From Mycolicibacterium sphagni (GTDB taxonomy: Bacteria > Actinomycetota > Actinomycetes > Mycobacteriales > Mycobacteriaceae): DNA of 64,000 nt. The notes under the pieces are model-generated. The model was given only the letters and a program-made list of their open reading frames with translations, did not search any database and was not told the origin of the DNA. Below, one piece after another: positions 35,415 through 47,418 of the stretch. Position 1 is the first letter of the stretch. Every line of letters starts with the position of its first letter. Location of the stretch: contig NZ_NOZR01000028.1 in assembly GCF_002250655.1 (NCBI RefSeq), positions 20,837 through 84,836 of the forward strand. The letters are read 5' to 3'. The position numbers and the translations under genes were made by a program.

Positions 35415-35537
35415 TCCATCCCCAGTCCCGGTTTCATCCACAGCTTGTCGCGGGCGTGCCGCAGTGGGGGCGTGGTTGTCGGGGGCCGGCGGCTCACTGG
35501 AGGCGCACATCGCATCGAATCGAAAGGACCCATAGCC

Positions 35538-35990
35538 ATGTTCGAGACTCATCTGACAGTCGTCGGCCGCATCGTCACCGACCTTCGCCGCCGCGTCGTC
35601 GGCGACCAGGAGCTGATCAGCTTCCGGGTGGCCAGCAATTCCCGCCGCCGCACCGGTGACGGCACCTGGGAGCCGGGCAACTCGCTGTTCATCACCGTCA
35701 ACTGCTGGGGCAGGCTCGTCACCGGCGTCGGCGCCGGACTCTACAAGGGCGCACCGGTCATCGTCGTCGGCGACGTGTACACGAGCGAGTACGACGATAA
35801 AGAGGGTGTGCGGCGCTCGTCGCTGGAGATGCGGGCCACCGCGGTCGGCCCCGACCTGTCCCGCGCCATCATCCGTTTCGAACAACCCCAGCCCAAGCCG
35901 TCCGAGCCTGTCGCCGACGAGCCCGACAAAGAGGATCCTGTCAACGCGGATGACGGCGAGGACATGACGGGCCTGGCCCTCTCGGCATGA
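35538..35990 (+). CDS. ssbB: Second single-stranded DNA-binding protein (SsbB-like)
   Basis: 150 residues from ATG 35538 (MFETHLTVVGRIVTDL) with AAAGGA upstream. OB-fold segments: ISFRVASNSR, SLFITVNCWGRLVTGVG, KGAPVIVVGDVYTSEYDD and RRSSLEMRATAVGPDLSRA. The C-terminal tail is acidic but lacks the DDDIPF tip of the main SSB, so it probably does not recruit the same partners. Corresponds to Rv2478c in gene order. Confidence 0.9.
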   Translation: MFETHLTVVGRIVTDLRRRVVGDQELISFRVASNSRRRTGDGTWEPGNSLFITVNCWGRLVTGVGAGLYKGAPVIVVGDVYTSEYDDKEGVRRSSLEMRATAVGPDLSRAIIRFEQPQPKPSEPVADEPDKEDPVNADDGEDMTGLALSA

Positions 35991-36104
35991 AACTACCGCG
36001 GCGGTCGCGCTGGCCTGGCCAGCGCGACCGCGAGGCCTTCGCCGGACGCGCCTAGGATGGTCGGCGAGCAATTCACGACCAAGACGGAAGGCAAAACCGC
36101 GGCA

Positions 36105-37778
<1,674 letters not shown>

Positions 37779-37829
37779 TGTGGCGCTGCGGACCAGCGTC
37801 GGTGCGCAAGCTGATCAGGAGCGGCAGGG

Positions 37830-40800
37830 ATGACGGTTGACCCCACAATTACCGACCTCGACCGGATGGGTGAGGCCTACCTCGCCACATACCGCGGGCC
37901 ACATGGGGGGGCGCCGGATGGCGATGCCACCGACACCGGTCCGCTGGTCACCGCCGCCGCCGAACGCGCGGTGCCACCGGGTCTGATCGCCGCCCAGGAG
38001 CGACTCGGGCGGACCAGGCCGGTCGGCGAGACCTTGGTCGCCATCTATCCCGGCGACGATCCGGGCGGGTTCGGGCCCGCGCTACAAATCGTCACCGACC
38101 AGGCCACGATGCTGCTGGACTCGGTCACGGTGCTGCTGCATCGGCTCGGCGTCTCCTATGTGGCGCTGATGAACCCGGTGTTCCGGGTGCGTAGGGGGGC
38201 CGGCGGCGAACTGCTCGACGTGCAAGTGGTGACCGACCACGCCGATGCGGATGCCCACAGCATCGAGGAATCCTGGATCCACGTGCAGCTGTCGCCGTCG
38301 GTCGACCGCAAGGCACTGGCCGAGGCGGAACGGATGCTGCCGATGGTGGTGGCCGACGCCCGGCAGGTGGCACTCGACTCGGGGGCGCTTAGCGCCGCGC
38401 TGCACAACCTTGCGCGCGACCTCGACAACGACCAGGGAATACGGTTCGCCGGCCCCGACCGCGAGGACGCCGCCGACCTGCTGCGCTGGCTGGCCGTGGG
38501 CAACTTCGTGCTGCTGGGCTGCCAGGACTGCACGGTCAGCGACGGAGTGGCCACCGTCGTGGAATCCAGCCGGCTCGGGGTGGCGCGGTTGCGCACCGAG
38601 GTGCTGCCGGAGCTCACCCATCCCGGCGATCTGCTGGTGCTCGCGCAGGCCACAATGCCCAGCTTCCTGCGCTACGGCGCCTACCCGTACATCGTGGTGA
38701 TCCGCGAGACCACGCCCTCCGGCGGGCAGGGAAGCGACTCGGGGATTGGCACGGTGGACGTCGAGCACCGGTTCGTCGGGCTGTTCACGGCGACGGCCAT
38801 GAGTGCCAATGTTCTTGATATTCCGTTGATCTCGCGGCGGGTCCGGGAAGTATTGACGCTGTCGAACAGCGACCCGAGCCACCCCGGGCAGCTGATGCTC
38901 GACATCATCCAGACCATCCCGCGCTCGGAGTTGTTCTCGCTGAGCGCTCAACAGATGCTCGACACGGCCACCGCCGTGGTGGACCTCGGCGCCCGCCGCC
39001 GTGCGCTGCTGTTCTTGCGTGCCGCTGTCCTCGGCCACTTCGTGTCGTGTCTGGTGTACCTGCCTCGCGACCGGTACACCACCGCGGTGCGGCTGGCCAT
39101 GCAGGACATCCTGGTTCGCGAATTCGGCGGGCAGAGCATCGACTACAACGCGCGGATCAGTGAATCGCCCTGGGCGGTAGTGCATTTCACGGTTCGGTTG
39201 CCGGACGGTTCGACTCGCCAGTCGATCGACGTCGGCGAGAGCAACCGAGCCCGGGTCCAGCAGCTGCTCACCGAGGCGCTGCGCACCTGGGGTGACCGGC
39301 TGATCGGGTCCGCACGGGCGGGCAAGATCGACCTGGCCATCGCCGAGCACTACGCGGACGCGCTGCCCGAGGAGTTCAAGCAGGCTGTCACCTCGACCGA
39401 GGCGATCACTGACATCGGCATCATCGAAGGGCTGCAGGCTGATTCGGTCAAGCTGCAGTTCGAGGAGGGCGACGAGGGCAACGAGGCCTTCCTCACGTGG
39501 TACCTCGGCGGTTCTACCGCCTCGCTGAGTCACCTGCTGCCGATGCTGCAGTGCATGGGGGTGCTGGTGCTCGAAGAGCGCCCCTTCACTGTCGTACGCC
39601 CGGACGGGCTGAAGGTCTGGATCTACCAGTTCAAGATCCGGCCTGACGCCTCGATGCCCGATGCCGCCACCCAGGAGGAGTGGGAAGCCACCGCGGAGCG
39701 GTTCGCCGACGCGGTCACCGCCATCTGGGAGGGCCGCGCCGAGATCGACCGGTTCAACGAACTGGTGCTGCGGGCCGGGCTGACCTGGCGGCAGGTGGCC
39801 GTGCTGCGGGCATACGCAAAGTACTTGCGGCAGTCGGCTTTCCCCTACAGCCAGTCCCACATCGAGTCGGTGCTCAACGGGAATCCCGGCACCGCACGTT
39901 CGCTGGTCGCGCTCTTCGAGGCGATTTTCGATCCGGACTCGGCGGCCAAAGGACTGGATGCTCTCGCCGCGGCCGACGAGGTGGCCGCCGACATCGACGC
40001 GCTGGTGAGCCTGGACACCGACCGGGTGCTGAGGGCATTCGCCACGATGATCCAGGCGACGCTGCGCACCAATTACTTCGTCACCAGCCCGGACTCGGCA
40101 CACGCCCAGAATGTCTTATCGCTCAAGCTCAATCCGCAACTCATCACCGAATTGCCCTTGCCCAGGCCGAAATTCGAGATCTTCGTATACTCCCCGCGGG
40201 TGGAGGGCGTGCATCTGCGATTCGGCCACGTCGCCCGTGGCGGGTTGCGCTGGTCGGACCGGCGTGAGGACTTCCGCACCGAGATCCTGGGTCTGGTCAA
40301 GGCGCAGGCCGTCAAGAACGCCGTGATCGTGCCCGTCGGCGCCAAGGGCGGGTTCGTCGTCAAGAAGCCGCCGGCGCCGCGGGGCGACGAGGCTGCCGAC
40401 CGGGACGCGTTCCGCAACGAGGGAATTGCGTGTTATCGGCTGTTCATCGCCGGGCTACTGGACGTCACCGACAACGTCGACCGGGTCACCGGCGCGATCA
40501 TCACCCCGCCCGGTGTGGTCCGCCGCGACGGCGACGATGCCTACCTCGTCGTTGCCGCCGACAAGGGCACCGCGACCTTCTCCGACATCGCCAACGACGT
40601 CGCCGATTCCTACGGCTTCTGGCTGGGTGACGCGTTCGCCTCGGGCGGGTCGGTGGGCTACGACCACAAGGCCATGGGCATCACCGCCAAAGGCGCCTGG
40701 GAATCCGTCAAGCGCCACTTCCGGGAGATGGGGGTGGACACCCAGAGCGAGGACTTCACTGTCGCCGGTGTCGGCGACATGAGTGGCGATGTGTTCGGCA

Positions 40801-42686
40801 ACGGCATGCTGCTGTCCCACCACATCCGCCTGATCGCGGCCTTCGACCACCGGCACATCTTCATCGACCCGAACCCGGTGGCCGAGCGGTCCTGGGCGGA
40901 GCGGCGCCGGCTGTTCGACCTGCCGCGCTCCAGCTGGCAGGACTACGACGCCGCACTGATCAGTGAAGGCGGCGGTGTCTTCAGCCGGCAGCAGAAGGCG
41001 ATTCCGATCAGCCCGCAGATGCGTACCGCGCTCGGCCTGCAGGGCGACGCCGACGAAATGACCCCGCCGGCCTTGATGAAGGCCATCATGCAGGCCCCGG
41101 TGGACCTGTGGTTCAACGGCGGCATCGGCACGTACATCAAGGCTGAAGCGGAATCGGATGCCGAAGTCGGCGACCGTGCCAACGACACCATCCGGGTGAA
41201 CGGAAACCAAGTGCGGGCCAAGGTGATCGGCGAGGGCGGCAACCTCGGCGTCACGTCGCGGGGCCGCATCGAATTCGACCTGTGCGGCGGACGGATCAAT
41301 ACCGACGCCATGGACAACTCCGCCGGCGTCGACTGCTCCGACCACGAGGTCAACATCAAAATCCTGGTCGACTCACTGGTCACCGCGGGCAAGGTCAGCG
41401 CCGCCGAGCGCAGCGAGCTGCTGGCCTCGATGACCGACGAGGTGTCGCGGCTGGTGCTGACCGACAACATCGACCAGAACGACCTGATGGGCACCAGCCG
41501 GGCCAACGCCGCCCCGATGCTCAACGTGCACGCCCGCCAGATCGCGGAGCTGGAGAGCCGGCGCGGGCTCAATCGCGAGCTGGAGGCGCTGCCGTCCAAC
41601 AAGGAGATCCGCCGGCGTCAGGAAGTCGGGATCGGGCTCAGTTCACCGGAATTGGCGACCCTGATGGCGCACGTCAAGCTCGCGCTCAAGGACGAGATAC
41701 TGGCCAGCGACCTGCCTGATCAAGAGGTGTTCGCCGCTCGGCTGCCGCGGTACTTCCCGAGCCAGCTGCGCGACAACTTCACGGCTGACATCCGCACCCA
41801 TCAGCTGCGCCGGGAAATCGTCACCACGATGCTGGTCAACAACGTCATCGACGTCGGTGGCATCACATTCGCCTACCGCGTCACCGAGGACACCGGTGTC
41901 GGGTACGTCGACGCGGTGCGCACCTTCGTGGCCGCTGATGCGATCTTCGGAATCGGCCAGGTGTGGCAACGCATCCGTGACGCTTCCCGTAGCAACCAGC
42001 TGCCGGCCAACGTCTCCGACCGGATGACGCTTGATCTGCGCCGCCTGCTGGACCGGGCAGCGCGCTGGCTGCTGAACTACCGCCCGCAACCGCTGGCGGT
42101 CGGCGCCGAAATCAACCGGTTCGCCGCAACGCTGGCCGAGCTGACGCCACGGATGCCGGACTGGCTGCGCGGTGATGACAAGGCCATCGTCACCAAGGAG
42201 GCCGGCGATTTCGCCGCGCACGGCGCTCCCGCCGATCTGGCGTATACGGTCGCCAGCGGGCTCTATCAGTACAGCCTGCTCGACGTGATCGACATCGCCG
42301 ACATCGTCGAGCGCGACCCCGCCGAGGTTGCCGACGCCTATTTCGCGCTGATGGACCACCTGAGCACCGACGGGCTGCTGACTGCGGTATCAGGGCTCCC
42401 GCGTGACGATCGATGGCATTCACTGGCCCGTTTGGCGATTCGCGACGACATCTACGGCTCCTTGCGTGCGCTGTGTTTCGACGTGCTGGCGGTCGGCGAG
42501 CCCAACGAGACCGGCGAGCAGAAGATCGCCGAGTGGGAGCACACCAACGGATCGCGGGTGGAACGGGCCCGTCGCACACTGAGTGAGATCTATGCCGACG
42601 ACGAACGGGATCTGGCCACGCTTTCGGTGGCGGCGCGCCAGATCCGCAGCATGACAAGGACCAGTGGAACAGGATCAAGTGGCTAA
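37830..42686 (+). CDS. gdh: NAD-dependent glutamate dehydrogenase, 180-kDa class
   Basis: 1618 residues, close to the ~1620 of the mycobacterial enzyme. Converts glutamate to 2-oxoglutarate and ammonia with NAD. ACT-like regulatory regions occupy the N-terminal half. The catalytic core contains VARGGLRWSDRREDFRTEILGL (the first 20 residues include the substrate-binding RGG), VPVGAKGGFV with the active Lys, VGDMSGDVFGNGML and GEGGNLGVT of the dinucleotide domain. The C-terminal ~350 residues are helical. Corresponds to Rv2476c. A known control point for nitrogen metabolism via GarA in mycobacteria. Confidence 0.96.
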   Translation: MTVDPTITDLDRMGEAYLATYRGPHGGAPDGDATDTGPLVTAAAERAVPPGLIAAQERLGRTRPVGETLVAIYPGDDPGGFGPALQIVTDQATMLLDSVTVLLHRLGVSYVALMNPVFRVRRGAGGELLDVQVVTDHADADAHSIEESWIHVQLSPSVDRKALAEAERMLPMVVADARQVALDSGALSAALHNLARDLDNDQGIRFAGPDREDAADLLRWLAVGNFVLLGCQDCTVSDGVATVVESSRLGVARLRTEVLPELTHPGDLLVLAQATMPSFLRYGAYPYIVVIRETTPSGGQGSDSGIGTVDVEHRFVGLFTATAMSANVLDIPLISRRVREVLTLSNSDPSHPGQLMLDIIQTIPRSELFSLSAQQMLDTATAVVDLGARRRALLFLRAAVLGHFVSCLVYLPRDRYTTAVRLAMQDILVREFGGQSIDYNARISESPWAVVHFTVRLPDGSTRQSIDVGESNRARVQQLLTEALRTWGDRLIGSARAGKIDLAIAEHYADALPEEFKQAVTSTEAITDIGIIEGLQADSVKLQFEEGDEGNEAFLTWYLGGSTASLSHLLPMLQCMGVLVLEERPFTVVRPDGLKVWIYQFKIRPDASMPDAATQEEWEATAERFADAVTAIWEGRAEIDRFNELVLRAGLTWRQVAVLRAYAKYLRQSAFPYSQSHIESVLNGNPGTARSLVALFEAIFDPDSAAKGLDALAAADEVAADIDALVSLDTDRVLRAFATMIQATLRTNYFVTSPDSAHAQNVLSLKLNPQLITELPLPRPKFEIFVYSPRVEGVHLRFGHVARGGLRWSDRREDFRTEILGLVKAQAVKNAVIVPVGAKGGFVVKKPPAPRGDEAADRDAFRNEGIACYRLFIAGLLDVTDNVDRVTGAIITPPGVVRRDGDDAYLVVAADKGTATFSDIANDVADSYGFWLGDAFASGGSVGYDHKAMGITAKGAWESVKRHFREMGVDTQSEDFTVAGVGDMSGDVFGNGMLLSHHIRLIAAFDHRHIFIDPNPVAERSWAERRRLFDLPRSSWQDYDAALISEGGGVFSRQQKAIPISPQMRTALGLQGDADEMTPPALMKAIMQAPVDLWFNGGIGTYIKAEAESDAEVGDRANDTIRVNGNQVRAKVIGEGGNLGVTSRGRIEFDLCGGRINTDAMDNSAGVDCSDHEVNIKILVDSLVTAGKVSAAERSELLASMTDEVSRLVLTDNIDQNDLMGTSRANAAPMLNVHARQIAELESRRGLNRELEALPSNKEIRRRQEVGIGLSSPELATLMAHVKLALKDEILASDLPDQEVFAARLPRYFPSQLRDNFTADIRTHQLRREIVTTMLVNNVIDVGGITFAYRVTEDTGVGYVDAVRTFVAADAIFGIGQVWQRIRDASRSNQLPANVSDRMTLDLRRLLDRAARWLLNYRPQPLAVGAEINRFAATLAELTPRMPDWLRGDDKAIVTKEAGDFAAHGAPADLAYTVASGLYQYSLLDVIDIADIVERDPAEVADAYFALMDHLSTDGLLTAVSGLPRDDRWHSLARLAIRDDIYGSLRALCFDVLAVGEPNETGEQKIAEWEHTNGSRVERARRTLSEIYADDERDLATLSVAARQIRSMTRTSGTGSSG

Positions 42687-43092
42687 CGGCTTCACCACCG
42701 GCGTGCGGGTGCGCTGGTCGGATATCGATATGTACCAGCACATCAACCACGCCACGATGGTGACGATCCTCGAAGAGGCGCGGGTGGACTTCCTGCAGGA
42801 ACCGTTCGCCGACGACATCGCCACCATTGGTTTGCTGATCCACGAGGTGCAGGTGCTCTATAAAGGCCAACTGCGGCTTGCTGATTCACCGCTGCAGGTG
42901 ACGATGTGGACCAAGCGACTGCGTGCAGTGGACTTCACCATCGGCTACGAGGTGCGTTCACTGCTCGCCGACCCAGACTCGCGGCCATCGGTGATCGCCG
43001 AGACGCAGCTGGCCGCGGTGCACATCGAAGAGCAACGGCTGGTTCGGCTTTCGGAGAAGCACCGAGAATATTTGCAACGCTGGCAGCGATGA
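42664..43092 (+). CDS. Hot-dog-fold acyl-CoA thioesterase (4HBT type)
   Basis: 142 residues from GTG 42664, overlapping the end of gdh by 23 bases; GTG 42679 is an alternative. Active-site strand/helix VRWSDIDMYQHINHATMV with the catalytic Asp, then hot-dog strands (LLIHEVQVLYKGQL, LRAVDFTIGYEVRS, IAETQLAAVHI). Corresponds to Rv2475c. Substrate not known. Confidence 0.88.
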   Translation: MEQDQVANGFTTGVRVRWSDIDMYQHINHATMVTILEEARVDFLQEPFADDIATIGLLIHEVQVLYKGQLRLADSPLQVTMWTKRLRAVDFTIGYEVRSLLADPDSRPSVIAETQLAAVHIEEQRLVRLSEKHREYLQRWQR

Positions 43093-43736
43093 ACCCCGAA
43101 CGTGGCTTGACGATCGCCGATGCCGACGGGCGCCGCGACCTGGCGGTGTTCGTCGAGCACGCGCTGCGCCTGGACGAGGCCGCAGTGATCCGGCTGCGGA
43201 CCAGACCCGACGGTCTGATGACGGCCTGGGTAGCCACCGGGCTGGACGTGCTCGCCGGACGCGCCGTGGCCGGCCAGCTCAGGCCCGATGACTTGTCCTG
43301 CGGAGCAGACGAATTGGCGCGCGGTCTGCGCGACGCCGACGCCTCGGGGCGCATCGAACTGGGCTATCCGATGGACTCGGCGTGGCGTGGTGGGCTGCCG
43401 CCGGACGCCGGCTTCACCCACGTCGACGATGTGCCCGCCGCCGTGCTGACCGATCTGGCGCAGCGTGGTGCCGGCGTGGCCAAGGAGCACAGCAGCGCAC
43501 ATGGGCCACCGGCTTCGCTGCTGGATCAAGATGTGCTGCAGGTGAGTGCGGGCGACGTCGTTGTCGGCGTACCGATGCGGTGTGTCTTCGCCCTGACCGC
43601 CATGGGATTCGTGCCCGAGGCGCCGGGGGCCGAGGAGATCGTGCGGGTGCGGTTGTCGCCGACGTGGCTGCGCATCGACGCGCGGTTCGGGTCGGTGTAT
43701 CGACGGCGCGGGGACCCCGCGCTGATACTGCGTTAG
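43089..43736 (+). CDS. Conserved mycobacterial protein (Rv2474c type)
   Basis: 215 residues from ATG 43089, overlapping the thioesterase stop (ATGA). A soluble protein with no catalytic motif I recognise; segments RIELGYPMDSAWRGGLPP, VDDVPAAVLTDLAQRGAGVAKEH (opening 20 residues) and VRLSPTWLRIDARFG look conserved in mycobacteria. Location matches Rv2474c. Function unknown. Confidence 0.75.
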   Translation: MNPERGLTIADADGRRDLAVFVEHALRLDEAAVIRLRTRPDGLMTAWVATGLDVLAGRAVAGQLRPDDLSCGADELARGLRDADASGRIELGYPMDSAWRGGLPPDAGFTHVDDVPAAVLTDLAQRGAGVAKEHSSAHGPPASLLDQDVLQVSAGDVVVGVPMRCVFALTAMGFVPEAPGAEEIVRVRLSPTWLRIDARFGSVYRRRGDPALILR

Positions 43737-43744
43737 GAGCCCGG

Positions 43745-44422
43745 ATGGCTGAGACCGCGCACGGCAGGTTGTCGTTCTGGAGGACCCCGGCGGCCCGCGT
43801 CACCGTCGGTTTGGTCGCGGGGGCCGCCGTGACAGCGGTGTTGTGGAACCGAAACGGGCTGCTGTCATTGCTCGGTGGCTGGACGGCGTTGGCGCTCATC
43901 TTCACCGGCTGGACGTGGATATCCTTGTGGCCGTTCGATTCCGATGAGACCGAGGGGCACGCCGCCCAAGAACAACCCTTGCCGTGGGTCGTCTTCTCCC
44001 TGGTGCTCGGTGGCGCGGTGGCCAGCCTGATCGGTGTCGGAGTCCTGCTCGGCCGCAGCCAAGAAGCGTCCCAGGGTGTCCCGCACGATTCCGGTGCGGG
44101 CTGGATGGCCGTCGGCACTGTCGTGCTGTCCTGGCTGACCATTCACACGCTGTACTCGGTTGTCTACGCCAAACACTATTTCGACCCTCGGCAACCCACG
44201 CCGGGCGGGATCGACTTCAACAGCACGGACGACTCGGATCGCCCGTGCTACAAGGACTTTTTCTACGTCGGGTTCGCCGTCGGGATGAGCTTCGCGATCT
44301 CCGATACCAACCTGACGTCGACCCGGATGCGGGCCACCGCGCTGGGCCATGGACTGTTGTCGTTCGTGTTCGGGTCGATCATCGTCGCGTCCGTGGTCAA
44401 CGTCCTGGCCGCGGGCATTTAG
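43745..44422 (+). CDS. DUF1345 membrane protein
   Basis: 225 residues from ATG 43745. Five hydrophobic segments and the DUF1345 hallmarks IHTLYSVVYAKHYFDP (the HTxYxxxYAxxYY-like motif), DFFYVGFAVGMSFAISDTN and the closing LLSFVFGSIIVASVVNVLAAG. Function unknown. Convergent with aglA, sharing four bases at the ends. Corresponds to Rv2473. Confidence 0.88.
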   Translation: MAETAHGRLSFWRTPAARVTVGLVAGAAVTAVLWNRNGLLSLLGGWTALALIFTGWTWISLWPFDSDETEGHAAQEQPLPWVVFSLVLGGAVASLIGVGVLLGRSQEASQGVPHDSGAGWMAVGTVVLSWLTIHTLYSVVYAKHYFDPRQPTPGGIDFNSTDDSDRPCYKDFFYVGFAVGMSFAISDTNLTSTRMRATALGHGLLSFVFGSIIVASVVNVLAAGI

Positions 44423-45993
44423 TCGGTCGCGATCCAGGCTGCCGCGTCGGGCGCCAACTCGCCACCGACCAACGGTGCGCTGACTGCGAGCAGTTCGCCG
44501 TCCGGCAGCGGCAACGCGGTAGTGCCGGTGTTCACCACACACAACACCCCACCGGACACGAACGCCAGCGCGTCGTCCCGCAGCTGTAGCCATTCGACGT
44601 CGTACTCGGTGAAGTGAAAGCTGGTGCGGCGCAACTGCAGAATCGTGCGGAAGAAAGCCAGCGTCGAATCAGGATCGGCCAGTTGGCGTTCGACGGTCAG
44701 CGCGGACCAGTCCGGCGGCATCGGCAGCCAGGTATCGGGATTAGTCGAGAAGCCGAACGGGGGAGCGTCGCCCGCCCACGGGATCGGGACCCGGCAGCCG
44801 TCACGTCCGCGTTCGGTGTGCCCGGAGCGTTCCCACACCGGGTCCTGCAACGCGCCGTCGGGCAGCTCGACATTGGGCAGGCCGAGCTCCTCTCCGTTGT
44901 AGAGGAACATCGCACCGGGCAGCGCCAGCATCACCATCGCCATGGCCCGTGCCCGGGCCAGCCCCGTGGCACCGTCGCCGTAACGGCTGACTTCCCGTTC
45001 GACGTCGTGATTGGACAAAGTCCACGTCGGGCTGGCATCGGCCAGCGATGCCGCAGCCAACGCGTTCTCGATCGCCTCACGGATGCTGGTGGCCTCGAAT
45101 TCGGCTCGTACCAAACGGAAGTTGAAACCCATGTGCAGTTCGTCGGGGCGCAGATACTTCGCGAAGTCCTCGTTCTCGAACACCCAGATCTCGCCGATCG
45201 TCACTGCGTGGGGGTAATCGTCGAGCACCGAACGAATCCCGCGGTGGATCTCGTGCACACCGTCGTGGTTGAAGCGCGGATCGTCGTCGTCCAAGGTGAG
45301 CATCTCGAGGTCGGGGTTCGTCATGTCCGGCAGGCCTGGCGGTTTGGCCATGCCGTGGGCGACGTCGATGCGGAATCCGTCGACACCGCGGTCCAGCCAA
45401 AACCGCAGCGTCTTCTCCAGGTCGTCGAATACCTCGGGATTCTCCCAGTTGAGGTCCGGCTGCTCGGCGTCGAACAGGTGCAGGTACCACTGGCCGGGTG
45501 AGCCGTCGGCTTCGGTGACCCTGGTCCACGCCGGCCCGCCGAACACCGACACCCAGTTGTTGGGTGGAGCAGCGCCGTCGACACCCAGCCCATCCCGGAA
45601 GATGTAGCGCTCACGCGCGGGGCTTCCCGGGTCGGCGGCCAGCGCGGCCTGAAACCAGACGTGCTTAGAGCTGGTGTGGTTGGGCACCAGATCCATCGTG
45701 ATCCGGATGCCGCGCGCGTGGGCGTCGGCGATGAGCCGCTCGAGGGCCGCCAGCCCGCCGAACAAGGGGTCGACGTCACGCGGGTCGGCTACGTCGTAAC
45801 CGTGGTCGGCCATCGGCGAAACCATCACCGGGTTGAGCCAGATCGCGTCGATGCCGAGCCGGCTCAGATGGTCGAGATGAGCGACGACGCCATCCAGGTC
45901 GCCCACGCCGTCACCGTTGGTGTCGGCGAACGAGCGGGGGTAGACCTGGTAAAAAATCGCGTTCGCCCACCACGGGACGGCAGCTTGGATCAT
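44419..45993 (-). CDS. aglA: Alpha-glucosidase, GH13 family
   Basis: 524 residues. GH13 regions in order: DLVPNHTSSKH (region I), GFRIDVAHGMA with the nucleophile Asp (II), TIGEIWVFEN with the acid/base Glu (III) and TLSNHDVERE with the stabilising Asp (IV). The start is AVPWWANAIFYQVYPRSFADT-like oligo-1,6-glucosidase sequence. Hydrolyses alpha-glucosides such as isomaltose, maltose or trehalose-related sugars. Corresponds to Rv2471. Confidence 0.93.
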   Translation of the reverse strand: MIQAAVPWWANAIFYQVYPRSFADTNGDGVGDLDGVVAHLDHLSRLGIDAIWLNPVMVSPMADHGYDVADPRDVDPLFGGLAALERLIADAHARGIRITMDLVPNHTSSKHVWFQAALAADPGSPARERYIFRDGLGVDGAAPPNNWVSVFGGPAWTRVTEADGSPGQWYLHLFDAEQPDLNWENPEVFDDLEKTLRFWLDRGVDGFRIDVAHGMAKPPGLPDMTNPDLEMLTLDDDDPRFNHDGVHEIHRGIRSVLDDYPHAVTIGEIWVFENEDFAKYLRPDELHMGFNFRLVRAEFEATSIREAIENALAAASLADASPTWTLSNHDVEREVSRYGDGATGLARARAMAMVMLALPGAMFLYNGEELGLPNVELPDGALQDPVWERSGHTERGRDGCRVPIPWAGDAPPFGFSTNPDTWLPMPPDWSALTVERQLADPDSTLAFFRTILQLRRTSFHFTEYDVEWLQLRDDALAFVSGGVLCVVNTGTTALPLPDGELLAVSAPLVGGELAPDAAAWIATD

Positions 45994-46002
45994 CGGCGTC
46001 CT

Positions 46003-46398
46003 CTAGAAGGCGGAGTTGACCATCGATTGCGCGGCCATCTCCAGATAGGCCAGCAGTTCACGGCGATGCTCGTCGTCGAGCGTTTGGGAGTCGATCGAAG
46101 CGACCGCGGTGTGCATGCAACGCAGCCAGGCGTCCCTTTCCAGGAAGCCGATCTGGAACGGTGCATGACGCATCCGCAGCCGGGGGTGGCCGCGCTGCTC
46201 GCCGTAGGTTCGCGGGCCGCCCCAGTACTGCTCGAGGAACATCCGCAGGCGCACCTCAGCGTCGTCGAGCTCGTCCGGCGGGTAGAGCGGAAGCAGCACC
46301 TCATCCTCTCGAACCAGCTCGTAGAAGCGGGACACGATCTTGCGGAACGTCTCGGCGCCGCCCACCGCGTCGTAGAACGTCTGCGGATCTTCCGTCAC
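46003..46398 (-). CDS. glbO: Truncated haemoglobin, group II (trHbO)
   Basis: 131 residues from GTG 46398; the frame upstream of it is not protein-like. FYDAVGGAETFRKIVSRFYELV is the A-B-E start, YPPDELDDAEVRLRMFLEQYWGG holds the conserved Tyr/Trp distal residues, and RMRHAPFQIG carries the proximal His. Binds oxygen and NO; linked to respiration in mycobacteria. Corresponds to Rv2470, nine bases before aglA on the same strand. Confidence 0.93.
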   Translation of the reverse strand: MTEDPQTFYDAVGGAETFRKIVSRFYELVREDEVLLPLYPPDELDDAEVRLRMFLEQYWGGPRTYGEQRGHPRLRMRHAPFQIGFLERDAWLRCMHTAVASIDSQTLDDEHRRELLAYLEMAAQSMVNSAF

Positions 46399-46528
46399 TC
46401 CACCATTGTGTACGTCGGCCTCCGGCGGAGGTGACGTCACCCGATGTTCACGGATTTGACCTGCGAACACACGACAAATTGTCGTGCGGTTGCGACGGAT
46501 CCGTGGTGGACTGGTCGACGGAGGACGT

Positions 46529-47161
<633 letters not shown>

Positions 47162-47178
47162 CTGATACGGTTTGCACC

Positions 47179-47418
47179 GTGAATGTTGCTGTCGTGCACC
47201 TGTTGTTCGTGGGCATCCCGTTTGGGCTCGCGGCGCTGTTGGCGCTGCTGATCTTCCCCGGCAGGGGCAAGCACCCTGCGACGTACAAGTTGTCCGAACC
47301 TTGGACGCACGCGCCGATCCTGTGGGCGGCCGTCGACGAGGTGGTTCCCAGCGGTGGCCATCACGGTCACGGCGAGGCCGAGGTGAATGTGGGGGGGCAA
47401 GCAAGTGGCAAGTGGTGA
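47179..47418 (+). CDS. Small single-helix membrane protein (possible Rv2468A counterpart)
   Basis: 79 residues, GTG start at 47179. One helix (VVHLLFVGIPFGLAALLALLIF), a basic turn (PGRGKH), WTHAPILWAAVDE, and a His-rich tail with GGHHGHGE. Its last 14 bases overlap the next gene, which is usual for co-translated partners. The pattern LSEPWTHAPILWAA looks conserved rather than random. Function unknown. Confidence 0.65.
   Translation: MNVAVVHLLFVGIPFGLAALLALLIFPGRGKHPATYKLSEPWTHAPILWAAVDEVVPSGGHHGHGEAEVNVGGQASGKW

Noticed and set aside
38082..40103. 673-codon open frame antisense to gdh
   Set aside because: A codon-bias shadow of the glutamate dehydrogenase gene; composition is Arg/Val/His-rich without domains.
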